From a bacterium (Candidatus Gribaldobacteria) CG10_big_fil_rev_8_21_14_0_10_37_21 (GTDB lineage Bacteria; Patescibacteriota; Minisyncoccia; Minisyncoccales; CG1-02-41-26): a DNA stretch of 17,839 nt. Shown here one piece after another: positions 5,934-12,827 of this stretch (position 1 is the first letter of the stretch; each line of letters opens with the position of its first letter). Position numbers and translations under genes: made by a program. Location: the NCBI GenBank assembly GCA_002773495.1, contig PFAX01000002.1:1-17839 (forward strand), read 5' to 3'. Under the pieces are notes generated by a model. It saw only the letters and a program-made list of their open reading frames with translations, was not told the origin of the DNA and did not search any database.

Positions 5934-7451
5934 ATGTCAAGCCAAAAAATAAAACAGGATAAAATAGAGCAAAAACTTAAGATAGAAGATGGGAGTGTTA
6001 GGGTTAGGTTCGCACCATCTCCTACTGGCCCATTTCATGTGGGTAATTTAAGGTCGGCTTTGTTTAATTATTTATTTGCTAAAAGATATAAGGGTAAATT
6101 AATTTTAAGAGTAGAAGACACGGATAAAGAAAGGTCAGAAAAGAAATGGGAAGAGGGGATTAAGCTGTCTTTGGAGTGGGCAGGAATTGAGTGGGACGAA
6201 GGCCCTTACTATCAATCAGCAAGAGGGGCTATTTACGAAAAGTATTTAAAAAAGCTCATTGAGGAAAGAAAGGCCTATTTTTGCTTTTGTTCCCAAGATG
6301 ATTTAGAAGCCCAAAGGCAATATTTAATGTCTCTGGGTAAGGCGCCGCTTTATTCTGGAAAATGCAGTAAGTTAAGCAAAGAAGAGGTTGAAGAGAACTT
6401 AAAACAGGGTAAACCCTATGTTATTCGTTTTAGAACGTCAGAGAAAAAAGTTGTTTTTAATGATTTGGTTTTAGGCAAAATAGAGCAAGAGGCCATACTT
6501 TTGGGGGATTTTGTGATAGCTAAAAATGCAAACAATGTCCTTTACAATTTTGCTTGTGTTATTGATGATTTTGAGATGAAAATAACCCACGTTATTAGGG
6601 GAGGGGATCATATCTCAAATACCCCAAAACAGATTTTATTAAATGAGGCCTTGGGTTTTCCTTTACCAACCTTTTGCCACCTGCCTTTGGTTTTGGGAGA
6701 AGATAAATCAAAATTAAGCAAAAGGCATGGGGCTGTTTTTATCCCCGAATATGAAAAAGAGGGTTATTTGGCAGGCGCTTTAGTTAATTTTTTGGCTTTG
6801 CTTGGTTGGAACCCAGGGGACAATAGAGAAATTTTTTCGTTGAAGGATTTAGAAAAAGAATTTTTTATTGAAGGGGTGCAAAAATCACCCGCTGTTTTTA
6901 ATGAAAATAAGCTTGACTGGTTGAATGGTTTTTATATCAGAGCCCTTGATAAAAAAGAACTTGCCAAGCTTTGTTTGCCTTATTTGATTCAGGGTGGCCT
7001 ATTAGAAGAAAAGGGCTCGCTTTTAAAAGCGAATGGCATTGAAGTTTCTTTTGATTACCTAGTTGAAGTCATCGCTTTATACCAAGAACGGCTTAAGAAA
7101 TTAAGCGAGGTAGGGGAGTTAGTTGATTTCTTTTTTAAAAAGGAAATTGAAGTTGAGAGGGGATTGCTTCAATGGAAAGAGATGGAAGAAAAAGAAATAA
7201 AAGAAAGTTTAAAGAAAAGTTATAAGGCGTTAGATAAAATAAAAGAAAAAAACTGGCGAAGTGATTTTATAACAGAGGCGCTTTTAAAAGAGGCCGATGA
7301 CCTTAAGAAGGGGGACAAGGGGGCATTGCTTTGGCCATTGAGAGTGGCTTTATCGGGTAAAAAGGCCTCGGCCAGCCCTTTTGACATTGCCTATATTTTA
7401 GGCAAGCTGCGAACTTTAGAGCGAATTAAGAAAACCCTTGAAGACCTATAA
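5934..7451 (+). CDS. gltX: Glutamyl-tRNA synthetase
   Basis: A class I aminoacyl-tRNA synthetase of 505 residues. The HIGH-type signature is in RFAPSPTGPFHVGNLRSALF (HVGN at residues 35-38) and the KMSKS-type motif is KLSKRHG (260-266), the usual bacterial GluRS variant. RVEDTDKERS and VIRGGDHISNTP are further GluRS landmarks. ATG 5934 lies eight bases after the murG stop, and the four genes murD to gltX form one likely transcription unit. About 22 lysine-rich residues precede VRVRFAPSP, where most family members have only a few; no other ATG fits, so this is either a real extension or an unrecognised alternative start. It could be non-discriminating with a GatCAB partner, which is not visible here. 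Confidence 0.97.
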   Translation: MSSQKIKQDKIEQKLKIEDGSVRVRFAPSPTGPFHVGNLRSALFNYLFAKRYKGKLILRVEDTDKERSEKKWEEGIKLSLEWAGIEWDEGPYYQSARGAIYEKYLKKLIEERKAYFCFCSQDDLEAQRQYLMSLGKAPLYSGKCSKLSKEEVEENLKQGKPYVIRFRTSEKKVVFNDLVLGKIEQEAILLGDFVIAKNANNVLYNFACVIDDFEMKITHVIRGGDHISNTPKQILLNEALGFPLPTFCHLPLVLGEDKSKLSKRHGAVFIPEYEKEGYLAGALVNFLALLGWNPGDNREIFSLKDLEKEFFIEGVQKSPAVFNENKLDWLNGFYIRALDKKELAKLCLPYLIQGGLLEEKGSLLKANGIEVSFDYLVEVIALYQERLKKLSEVGELVDFFFKKEIEVERGLLQWKEMEEKEIKESLKKSYKALDKIKEKNWRSDFITEALLKEADDLKKGDKGALLWPLRVALSGKKASASPFDIAYILGKLRTLERIKKTLEDL

Positions 7452-7473
7452 GCCCCTGTGAGAAGCGGGGCTT
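7450..7473 (+). terminator. GC-rich hairpin after gltX, weak terminator candidate
   Basis: AAGCCCC (7450-7456) pairs with GGGGCTT (7467-7473), starting at the gltX stop codon. No U-tract follows, so intrinsic termination is uncertain. Confidence 0.35.
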
Positions 7474-7486
7474 CTAACGGGGTAAA

Positions 7487-7549
7487 CCTATAAGTCATAT
7501 AAGTCCTATAAGTCGTATAGGACCTATAGGACATATAAGACATATAAGC
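7487..7549. repeat. Seven-unit 9-bp tandem array
   Basis: Exactly seven 9-bp units: CCTATAAGT, CATATAAGT, CCTATAAGT, CGTATAGGA, CCTATAGGA, CATATAAGA, CATATAAGC. It ends seven bases before the pilin ATG. Each unit contains a TATAAG- or TATAGG-like hexamer resembling a -10 box. A related five-unit array precedes the recombinase gene. Confidence 0.85.
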
Positions 7550-7556
7550 CAAACCT

Positions 7557-8447
7557 ATGCAAAGCCAAGCAACAACTAAGCGCGTAAACCAACAAACAGG
7601 CCGAACCTTCAGCCAACCAAGCGGTTTTACCCTGTTAGAACTCTTGGTGGTTATTTCTATTATTGGCCTGTTGGCGAGCGTTTTTGTTTTTGGCTACTCG
7701 GGCTGGACTGATAAAGCCCGTCTAGCTAACACTAAAAGCTTTAGCCAAAGCGTTCGCAGCACCTTAACCGCCTATGTGGTTGGCTCGTGGACATTTGACC
7801 GTATTTCAGGCGCAACCGTTTACGACGATTCGGGCTATAACAACAACGGCGTTAATACAGGTGTTGTGGTTGCTGATGGAATAAACAAAAACGGCTTTTT
7901 ATTTAATTCTTCAGACGTGGTTTTTGTAAATAATAGCACTTCTTTAAATAATTATGATGCGTTAACATTAGAGGCATGGGCAAAGCCAACTATAAGTGGT
8001 GGGTATGATGGCATTATGGATAAATATTATTACCCTAATTCTTGTGGAGTAAGACAATTTTTATTCGCTATTTGGCCGACCAATAGAGTATGTTTCTGGA
8101 TGGGCCATAATAACGGAGCGAGTGCTGTTTCTCTCTGTACTGCGACAAATTCTGTTAACATTAATAAGTGGAATCATCTTCTTGCTACTTGGTCAAAAGT
8201 AACTAACACAATGAAGATTTATTTAGATGGCAAGGAAAGGGCAACTTATACTAACGCTTCTTTGAATTGGACAACTAACACAAACTGCGGTTTGCAGTTA
8301 GGTAGATACTACACAACCAGTTCTTATACTTTTGATGGAGTTTTGGACGAATTAAAAATTTACACCGAGCCATTCACCATAGCCCAAGTAAAGCAACTTT
8401 ACACAGAGGGCTTGGCCAAAAGGGGACTGGCTTTAAAATTACCATAA
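7557..8447 (+). CDS. LamG-domain type IV pilin-like protein, complete
   Basis: 296 residues. A class III-type prepilin signal is clear: 23 residues ending PSG, then FTLLELLVVISIIGLLASVF, with glutamate at +5 of the mature form, as recognised by prepilin peptidase. After the shared stem (residues 41-73 identical to the first paralog) comes a LamG domain: GSWTFDRISGATVYDDSGYN, DALTLEAWAKPT, MKIYLDGKERATYT and GVLDELKIYTEPFTIAQVKQLY. The likely location is an extracellular pilus or pseudopilus tip; the LamG ligand is unknown. No ribosome binding site is seen; the 9-bp array ends just upstream and might place transcription start almost at the ATG. The last codons and the TAA stop fall inside the first CGATCG palindromic unit. 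Confidence 0.9.
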   Translation: MQSQATTKRVNQQTGRTFSQPSGFTLLELLVVISIIGLLASVFVFGYSGWTDKARLANTKSFSQSVRSTLTAYVVGSWTFDRISGATVYDDSGYNNNGVNTGVVVADGINKNGFLFNSSDVVFVNNSTSLNNYDALTLEAWAKPTISGGYDGIMDKYYYPNSCGVRQFLFAIWPTNRVCFWMGHNNGASAVSLCTATNSVNINKWNHLLATWSKVTNTMKIYLDGKERATYTNASLNWTTNTNCGLQLGRYYTTSSYTFDGVLDELKIYTEPFTIAQVKQLYTEGLAKRGLALKLP

Positions 8448-8535
8448 ATCCTGACGATCGTCCAAGTTTATGGTAAAGAATAAATTACCATAAATCCTGA
8501 CGATCGTCCAAGTTTATGGTAAAGAATAAATTACC
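8439..8535. repeat. Two tandem 46-bp units with CGATCG palindromes
   Basis: Two identical units (8439-8484 and 8485-8530) are followed by the first bases of a third (TTACCA). Each has outer arms TTACCATAAA and TTTATGGTAA, symmetric about CGATCG (8455-8460 and 8501-8506), with an 8-base spacer AAGAATAA between the palindromes. The outer arms match those around the second PaaX/Cas2-like gene, so these look like solo copies of the same family without the gene. The first unit supplies the pilin stop codon. Confidence 0.92.
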
Positions 8536-8542
8536 AAAAAAT

Positions 8543-8902
8543 ATGAGAAAAATATTAATTTGTATCTTGGGCTGTCTGTTTATCGGGGGAGTTTTAGCAC
8601 CCGCTGTAATTCCTTTTAGGGTTGTTTCAGCCCAAGAAGCGCCCTTTGAGCAAGAAGCAGGGGTAATAGACAAAGCCATTAAGCTAACCATGTCAATTTT
8701 AGACAAGTTGACCTTTGTGAAGGCGATTTGGGGCAAAATAGTTGGCGTTTATGGGCAAATTAAAGCTGTTTTAGTTGGCGTCTGGGATAAGTATTTAGAT
8801 AAATATTTGGGCAAGTATGTGGTGATTCTAAAGGAGAACATCAAACAGGGGATAGAGGAGGAAAGGGAGGAAATAAGGCAACTAATGACGAATGACGAAT
8901 AA
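8543..8902 (+). CDS. Small secreted protein, unknown function
   Basis: 119 residues from ATG 8543. An in-frame ATG at 8516 lies inside the repeat and would add nine residues before the signal peptide, so the later start is preferred. MRKILICILGCLFIGGVLAPA reads as a signal peptide with probable cleavage after VVSA, before QEAPFEQ. The mature part has amphipathic stretches (IDKAIKLTMSILDKL, WGKIVGVYGQIKAVLVGVWDKYLDKYL) and a charged end. No known domain is recognised. It follows the pilin gene closely and may belong to the same surface apparatus, which is only an inference from position. The C-terminal LMTNDE and the stop fall in an AATGACGAAT repeat. No Shine-Dalgarno is visible. Confidence 0.6.
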   Translation: MRKILICILGCLFIGGVLAPAVIPFRVVSAQEAPFEQEAGVIDKAIKLTMSILDKLTFVKAIWGKIVGVYGQIKAVLVGVWDKYLDKYLGKYVVILKENIKQGIEEEREEIRQLMTNDE

Positions 8903-8921
8903 TTAAACTAGAATGACGAAT
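8884..8921. repeat. AATGACGAAT repeats at a gene end
   Basis: AATGACGAA(T) occurs at 8884, 8891 and 8912, with AAATGACAAAATCCGAAAAATAAACGAAC-like degenerate continuation to about 8950. The first two copies encode the C-terminus and stop of the small secreted protein. The rest of the gap to 9028 is AT-rich and shows nothing else I can name. Confidence 0.6.
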
Positions 8922-9028
8922 AAATGACAAAATCCGAAAAATAAACGAACAATTCACTTAAAAATAAAAAGATAGAGAGCACTAATCTTTTTTAAGGTTA
9001 TTTGTTATTAGTTTTATGCTATTAGCTA

Positions 9029-9058
9029 TTGACAGGGGGCTACTATTAGCCCTATAAT
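9029..9058 (+). promoter_or_regulatory. Near-consensus sigma70 promoter with spacer inverted repeat
   Basis: TTGACA (9029-9034), an 18-bp spacer, then TATAAT (9053-9058). The spacer holds a perfect inverted repeat GGGCTA (9037-9042) / TAGCCC (9047-9052), a plausible operator or cruciform. A 12-bp palindrome AAGTATATACTT (9064-9075) covers the predicted transcription start. It drives the recombinase at 9154. Confidence 0.8.
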
Positions 9059-9103
9059 GAGATAAGTATATACTTCGCAGAATATATCTTTATCAAAGTA
9101 TAG

Positions 9104-9148
9104 TATATAAGTCCTATGGGTCCTATACGACCCATAGGTCGTATAGGA
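9104..9148. repeat. Five-unit 9-bp array in the recombinase leader
   Basis: Units TATATAAGT, CCTATGGGT, CCTATACGA, CCCATAGGT and CGTATAGGA are related to the array before the pilin gene. They create two mutually exclusive hairpins: CCTATGGGTC (9113-9122) with GACCCATAGG (9129-9138), and TCCTATACGAC (9121-9131) with GTCGTATAGGA (9138-9148). The second one covers the only purine-rich AGGA (9145-9148) before the ATG. Confidence 0.75.
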
Positions 9149-9153
9149 TTTGT

Positions 9154-10104
9154 ATGTTAAAAAGCGACAAACCAATTTTAAAATATAGAATAGATTTTTT
9201 AGAGTATTTAGATATTGAAAAGGGATTAAGCCCAAAGAGCCAGATAACTTACGAAAGATTGGTTAATAAATTTTTTAAGTGGTTGGTAAGGGAGAACTTA
9301 ACTTCCCTACTCCCCTCTCAGCTAACTAAAGACCATATTTGGCAGTATAGGGTTTATTTGTCAAAAACAATCAACCAACTCTCCCATGAGCCCTTAAAAA
9401 GAAGGACTCAAAACCACTATTTGATTGCTTTAAGAAACTTGCTTAAATTTTTTACTCACCGCGATATTTTATGTTTACCAGCGGACAAAATAAAATTAGC
9501 TAAGCAACCCGAAACTAGGTCGCTTAAGTTTTTGAATTTAGACCAAATCAAGTCCTTGTTGCAAGCCCCGAACCCAAACACTAACGCGGGCTTACGGGAT
9601 AAGGTCATTTTAGAGACCTTTTTTTCAACCGGTATGCGGGTAGCTGAATTAGCAGGCCTAAATAAAGACCAGTTTCAATTAAAAGCAGAAACAGTTGACT
9701 TAGAATTAAGTATTACTGGCAAAGGCCAAAGAGTAAGACCAGTTTATTTTTCTAAATCTTGTATTTTTTGGCTAAAAAAATACTTCAAAACAAGAGAGGA
9801 TGATAGAGAAAAAGCCCTTTTCATTAGATTTAAGGGCCCTAAAAAGGCCTCTTTAAGATTAACAACTAGAGGCATTGAAAACATTGTCAAATACCATGCT
9901 TTAAGGGCAGGCATTCCCCTTTCAACGGTTCCGCATACCCTGAGGCACTCTTTTGCCACTGATTTATTAGAGCGAGGGGTTGATTTAAGAACTGTCCAGG
10001 AGTTTTTGGGCCATAAAAATATAGCGACAACTCAAATTTATACCCATGTTGTTTCAAAGCGCCTCAAAGACATTCACCGTAAGTTTCATAGCGATGCCAC
10101 ATAG
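9154..10104 (+). CDS. Tyrosine recombinase, XerC/XerD-like
   Basis: 316 residues. The N-terminal SAM-like DNA-binding domain (about 1-110) starts FLEYLDIEKGLSPKSQITYERLVNKFFKWL. The catalytic domain has the full set: R162 in STGMRVAEL, K190 in TGKGQRVR, H261 and R264 in PHTLRHSFATDLL, H287 in LGHKN and the nucleophile Y296 in IYTHV. It cuts and rejoins DNA through a 3'-phosphotyrosine link. Length and motifs fit a chromosome-dimer-resolving Xer protein, and CPR genomes usually carry a single one; a mobile-element integrase cannot be excluded. It is monocistronic with a strong promoter and a structured leader. Recognition sites (dif) were not identified. The stop codon sits in a CATAGACCCGGTCT palindromic motif. 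Confidence 0.92.
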   Translation: MLKSDKPILKYRIDFLEYLDIEKGLSPKSQITYERLVNKFFKWLVRENLTSLLPSQLTKDHIWQYRVYLSKTINQLSHEPLKRRTQNHYLIALRNLLKFFTHRDILCLPADKIKLAKQPETRSLKFLNLDQIKSLLQAPNPNTNAGLRDKVILETFFSTGMRVAELAGLNKDQFQLKAETVDLELSITGKGQRVRPVYFSKSCIFWLKKYFKTREDDREKALFIRFKGPKKASLRLTTRGIENIVKYHALRAGIPLSTVPHTLRHSFATDLLERGVDLRTVQEFLGHKNIATTQIYTHVVSKRLKDIHRKFHSDAT

Positions 10105-10113
10105 ACCCGGTCT
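10103..10113. repeat. AGACCnGGTCT motif, copy 1
   Basis: AGACCCGGTCT is an odd palindrome in the context CATAGACCCGGTCTTGG, overlapping the recombinase stop codon. The context CATAGACC-n-GGTCT-n-GG recurs at 14891-14907. Confidence 0.4.
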
Positions 10114-10298
10114 TGGTAAGTTAGTTGATGATTAGGGGGGGTTTAGTTAGGGCGAAATAAACTAAACGGGCTATGCCAAAAAGGAGCATTAGAACGAGAG
10201 AAACTATTAAGGCAAAGAAAAGCTTCTCTGCCTTAAAAGAGTTGAAAAATTTTTTGATTTGTGGTAGCATAAAATAAGTTGTAAAATTTAACCAAACT
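10105..10298. other. Gap between recombinase and rpmA with a possible 34-residue ORF
   Basis: A hairpin GTTTAGTT (10141-10148) / AACTAAAC (10160-10167) lies downstream of the recombinase without a U-tract. An ATG at 10173 opens a basic 34-codon frame to TAA 10275-10277 (MPKRSIRTRETIKAKKSF...). No ribosome binding site or family match supports it, so I do not call it a gene. Confidence 0.3.
10242..10270 (+). promoter_or_regulatory. Possible promoter of rpmA
   Basis: TTGAAA (10242-10247), 17 bp, TAGCAT (10265-10270). It would start transcription about 20 bases before the rpmA ATG. The -10 box is weak. Confidence 0.4.
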
Positions 10299-10571
10299 AT
10301 GAGTAAAACAAAGTCAGCGGGATCGACTCGCTTAGGTCGCGATTCGAACGCTCAATATTTAGGTATAAAAAGAAACCAAGGCCAACAAGTTAGCGCTGGT
10401 GAGATTTTACTTAGGCAAAGAGGTTCTCGTTGTCTGGCTGGCGTTAATGTTGGTATGGGTAAAGACCACACTTTGTTTGCTTTAAAAGCAGGCAGGGTTA
10501 GCTTCAAAGAAAGAAATAAAACTACTTTTACAGGATCAAAAAGAAAAGCCAAAGTAGTTGAAGTTCTTTAA
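10299..10571 (+). CDS. rpmA: 50S ribosomal protein bL27
   Basis: 90 residues with the conserved opening SKTKSAGSTRLGRDSNAQYLGIKRNQGQ, then VSAGEILLRQRG and VGMGKDHTLFALKAGRVSF. bL27 sits near the peptidyl-transferase centre, with its N-terminus reaching toward the P-site tRNA. The N-terminus begins directly at the mature-like sequence, without the cleaved extension known from Firmicutes. The usual partner rplU (L21) is not next to it. It converges on pyrG with a nine-base gap and no clear terminator between them. Confidence 0.96.
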   Translation: MSKTKSAGSTRLGRDSNAQYLGIKRNQGQQVSAGEILLRQRGSRCLAGVNVGMGKDHTLFALKAGRVSFKERNKTTFTGSKRKAKVVEVL

Positions 10572-10580
10572 GAGCTCACA

Positions 10581-12248
10581 CTAAACGATTAAAGAGTTAT
10601 AGGCCTTTTCTTTTAGGGTTAAACAAGTATTAACAAACTCTTTGAACAAGGGGTGGGGGGTTAAAGGGCGGGATTTGAACTCGGGGTGGAACTGGCTGGC
10701 AATAAAAAAAGGATGAATTTCTTGAGGCAACTCAATGATTTCAATTAAGTTTTTTTCCGGGTTAAGGCCGGACATTACCAATCCCCCCTTTTCTAATGTT
10801 TCCTTGTAGTCGTTATTGACTTCGTATCTGTGCCTATGACGTTCAGAGATCATTTCTTTTTTGTAGCATTTAAAGGCCAACGAACCCTTTTTTAATTTAC
10901 AATCGTAGGCACCCAAGCGCATAGTGCCGCCGTATTTGTTTTCTTTTAAAAGTTGTTTTTGCTCTTCCATTAAGTCAATTACTCCTTGACACTCACCTAC
11001 TTTTGTTGTATCGCAAAACTCAGCGGAATTAGCTAATTTAATGTCGCAAACATTGCGAGCAAACTCTATCACAGCCATTTGTAGCCCTAAACAAAGCCCT
11101 AAAAAGGGTATTTTATTTTCCCTTAAATATTGAATGGCCTTGATTTTACCCTCTACTCCCCTCTTGCCAAACCCCCCTGGTACAATCACTCCATCAAATT
11201 GGGAAAGTTCTTTTAACTTTTCTTCGTTCTCTTCGTAGCTTTCAGCTGAAACCCAAGTAATTTTTGGCTTGGCTTTAAAATAAAAACTGGCATGTTTAAT
11301 CGCTTCTAAAACAGAAATATAAGAGTCCATTAAAGTAAACTTACCTGATTGAAAATATTTACCCACAATGCCTATTTTTACTTCTTTGTCAGGGTTGTTA
11401 ATTTTATCAACCATAGCTTGCCAATCTTTTAAGTCCTTTTCTCTGGGTTCAAGGTCTAATTTTTCTAAAAGAATATTGCCTAAGTTATCTTTTTCAAAAT
11501 TTAAAGGCACTTCATAAATAGATTTAATGTCAGGTGCTGAAATAACATCTTTGGGTTCAACATTACAAAACACCGCTATTTTTTCTTTGCGGGGTTCGTC
11601 TAAGGCCTCGCTGCCCCTGGCGATGATAATGTCTGGTTGGATGCCAGCCATATTAAGCCATTTTACTGCGTGCTGGGTGGGCTTGGTTTTCATTTCACCA
11701 ATATTGTGAGGTATGGGTAAATAAGAAACCAAAATAAAAACAACATCTTTTTTATGTTGTAGCTTAAGCTTACGGGCAGCTTCCAAAAACAAGACATTTT
11801 CGTAGTCACCAACAGTGCCACCGATTTCAGTTAAAATAAAATCCGACTTTGTTTGTTCTTCTAATTCGTTGAGGCACCTTAAGACCTCGTCAGGAATATC
11901 ACGGATAACTTGCACACACCTGCCCCCATATTCTAAATTTCTTTCTTTATCTAAAACCGTCTGGTAGACCCTGCCTGTGGTCATGTAGTTAGCTCGGGTT
12001 AAATCCTCTTCTAAAAACCTTTCATAGTTACCTAAGTCCTGGTCGCATTCTAAGCCGTCGTTGAGTACAAAAACCTCGCCATGCTCAACAGGGTTCATCG
12101 TGCCTGCGTCCATGTTTATATAAGGGTCAATTTTAACGGTAGTAGCTTTAAAGCCCTTTGACTTTAAAATCCTCGCAATTGAAGCTGTAGCAATGCCCTT
12201 GCCAATCCCTGACATCACGCCCCCAGTAATAAAGATATATTTTGCCAT
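10581..12248 (-). CDS. pyrG: CTP synthase
   Basis: 555 residues. This cytoplasmic enzyme aminates UTP to CTP using ATP and glutamine. The synthetase domain opens KYIFITGGVMSGIGKGI and contains VKIDPYINMDAGTMNPVEHG and the acidic GGTVGDYE. The glutamine amidotransferase domain has GGFGKRG, the nucleophile cysteine in FLGLCLGLQMA, and the histidine-glutamate pair in SQFHPEFKSRPL. Some usual residues vary (VMSGIGKG in place of VVSSLGKG, NDGLECDQDL in place of DDGAETDLDL), but the catalytic set is complete. It lies downstream of ctpA and rplI on the same strand, after a 125-bp gap, so read-through is possible. Confidence 0.97.
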   Translation of the reverse strand: MAKYIFITGGVMSGIGKGIATASIARILKSKGFKATTVKIDPYINMDAGTMNPVEHGEVFVLNDGLECDQDLGNYERFLEEDLTRANYMTTGRVYQTVLDKERNLEYGGRCVQVIRDIPDEVLRCLNELEEQTKSDFILTEIGGTVGDYENVLFLEAARKLKLQHKKDVVFILVSYLPIPHNIGEMKTKPTQHAVKWLNMAGIQPDIIIARGSEALDEPRKEKIAVFCNVEPKDVISAPDIKSIYEVPLNFEKDNLGNILLEKLDLEPREKDLKDWQAMVDKINNPDKEVKIGIVGKYFQSGKFTLMDSYISVLEAIKHASFYFKAKPKITWVSAESYEENEEKLKELSQFDGVIVPGGFGKRGVEGKIKAIQYLRENKIPFLGLCLGLQMAVIEFARNVCDIKLANSAEFCDTTKVGECQGVIDLMEEQKQLLKENKYGGTMRLGAYDCKLKKGSLAFKCYKKEMISERHRHRYEVNNDYKETLEKGGLVMSGLNPEKNLIEIIELPQEIHPFFIASQFHPEFKSRPLTPHPLFKEFVNTCLTLKEKAYNSLIV

Positions 12249-12373
12249 ATAAATAATTTAAAATTCAAAATGCAAAGTTCAAAATTAAGGAAGGGGGTAT
12301 TTAAGATAAAAAACAAAGCAATAAAAAATAGTAAAGCATCTTCTCTAAAGATTTTTTTATTATTTTTTGATCT
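12249..12373. other. rplI-pyrG spacer with AAAATTCAAAATG-type repeats
   Basis: Degenerate repeats AAAATTCAAAATGCAAAGTTC lie near 12258-12285, a short-word repeat style seen elsewhere in this window. ATCTT (12339-12343) and AAGAT (12349-12353) with a following T-run on the + strand could form a weak terminator, but no + strand gene ends here. No promoter was convincing. Confidence 0.3.
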
Positions 12374-12817
12374 TTACTCGGCTGTTATGATTACTTTTAT
12401 TTCTGTTTCTAAGTTATGGTCAAACTTTAAAGAGACATCATACTCCCCTATTTCTTTAATTGGCTCTGCAAGAATAATATTTTCTTTTTCAACATGGTAG
12501 CCCTGTTTTTTTAAGGCCTCGGCAATTTTAGGAGCGGTAATTTTTTCAAAAAGCTGGCCCTTGTCCCCTACTTTAACTTCCAACTCAAGCTCGTAGCCCT
12601 CTAAAGAAGTAGCCAACTTGCCTGTTTTTTCTAAGTCAACCTTGGCCTTTTCACCTTTTTTAGCTTGCATTTCTTTAGCTATTGCTATTTCTTCTTCACC
12701 GGCTTTTTTGGCTAGGTCATGGGGAAATAAAAAATTTCTGGCATAGCCATCGCTAACTTCTTTGATGTCGTATTCATTACCTACGCCCTCAATATGTTTT
12801 AAGAGTATTACCTTCAT
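12374..12817 (-). CDS. rplI: 50S ribosomal protein bL9
   Basis: 147 residues. The N-terminal domain MKVILLKHIEGVGNEYDIKEVSDGYARNFLFPHDLA is the family signature, followed by the long connecting helix (AKKAGEEEIAIAKEMQAKKGEKAKVDLEK) and the C-terminal rRNA-binding domain ending in VSLKFDHNLETEIKVII. bL9 binds 23S rRNA near the L1 stalk. It starts ten bases after the ctpA stop, so the two are probably co-transcribed. L9 is missing from some CPR lineages, so its presence is mildly informative for placement. Confidence 0.96.
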   Translation of the reverse strand: MKVILLKHIEGVGNEYDIKEVSDGYARNFLFPHDLAKKAGEEEIAIAKEMQAKKGEKAKVDLEKTGKLATSLEGYELELEVKVGDKGQLFEKITAPKIAEALKKQGYHVEKENIILAEPIKEIGEYDVSLKFDHNLETEIKVIITAE

Positions 12818-12827
12818 ATCTTTTATC

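Noticed and set aside
8439..8535. Possible CRISPR array (direct repeats with internal palindromes near Cas2-like genes elsewhere)
   Set aside because: The two units are contiguous and identical over 46 bp, spacers do not vary, and no cas1 or effector gene is present.
10173..10277. 34-codon basic ORF before rpmA
   Set aside because: No ribosome binding site, family resemblance or other support; such short frames occur by chance.
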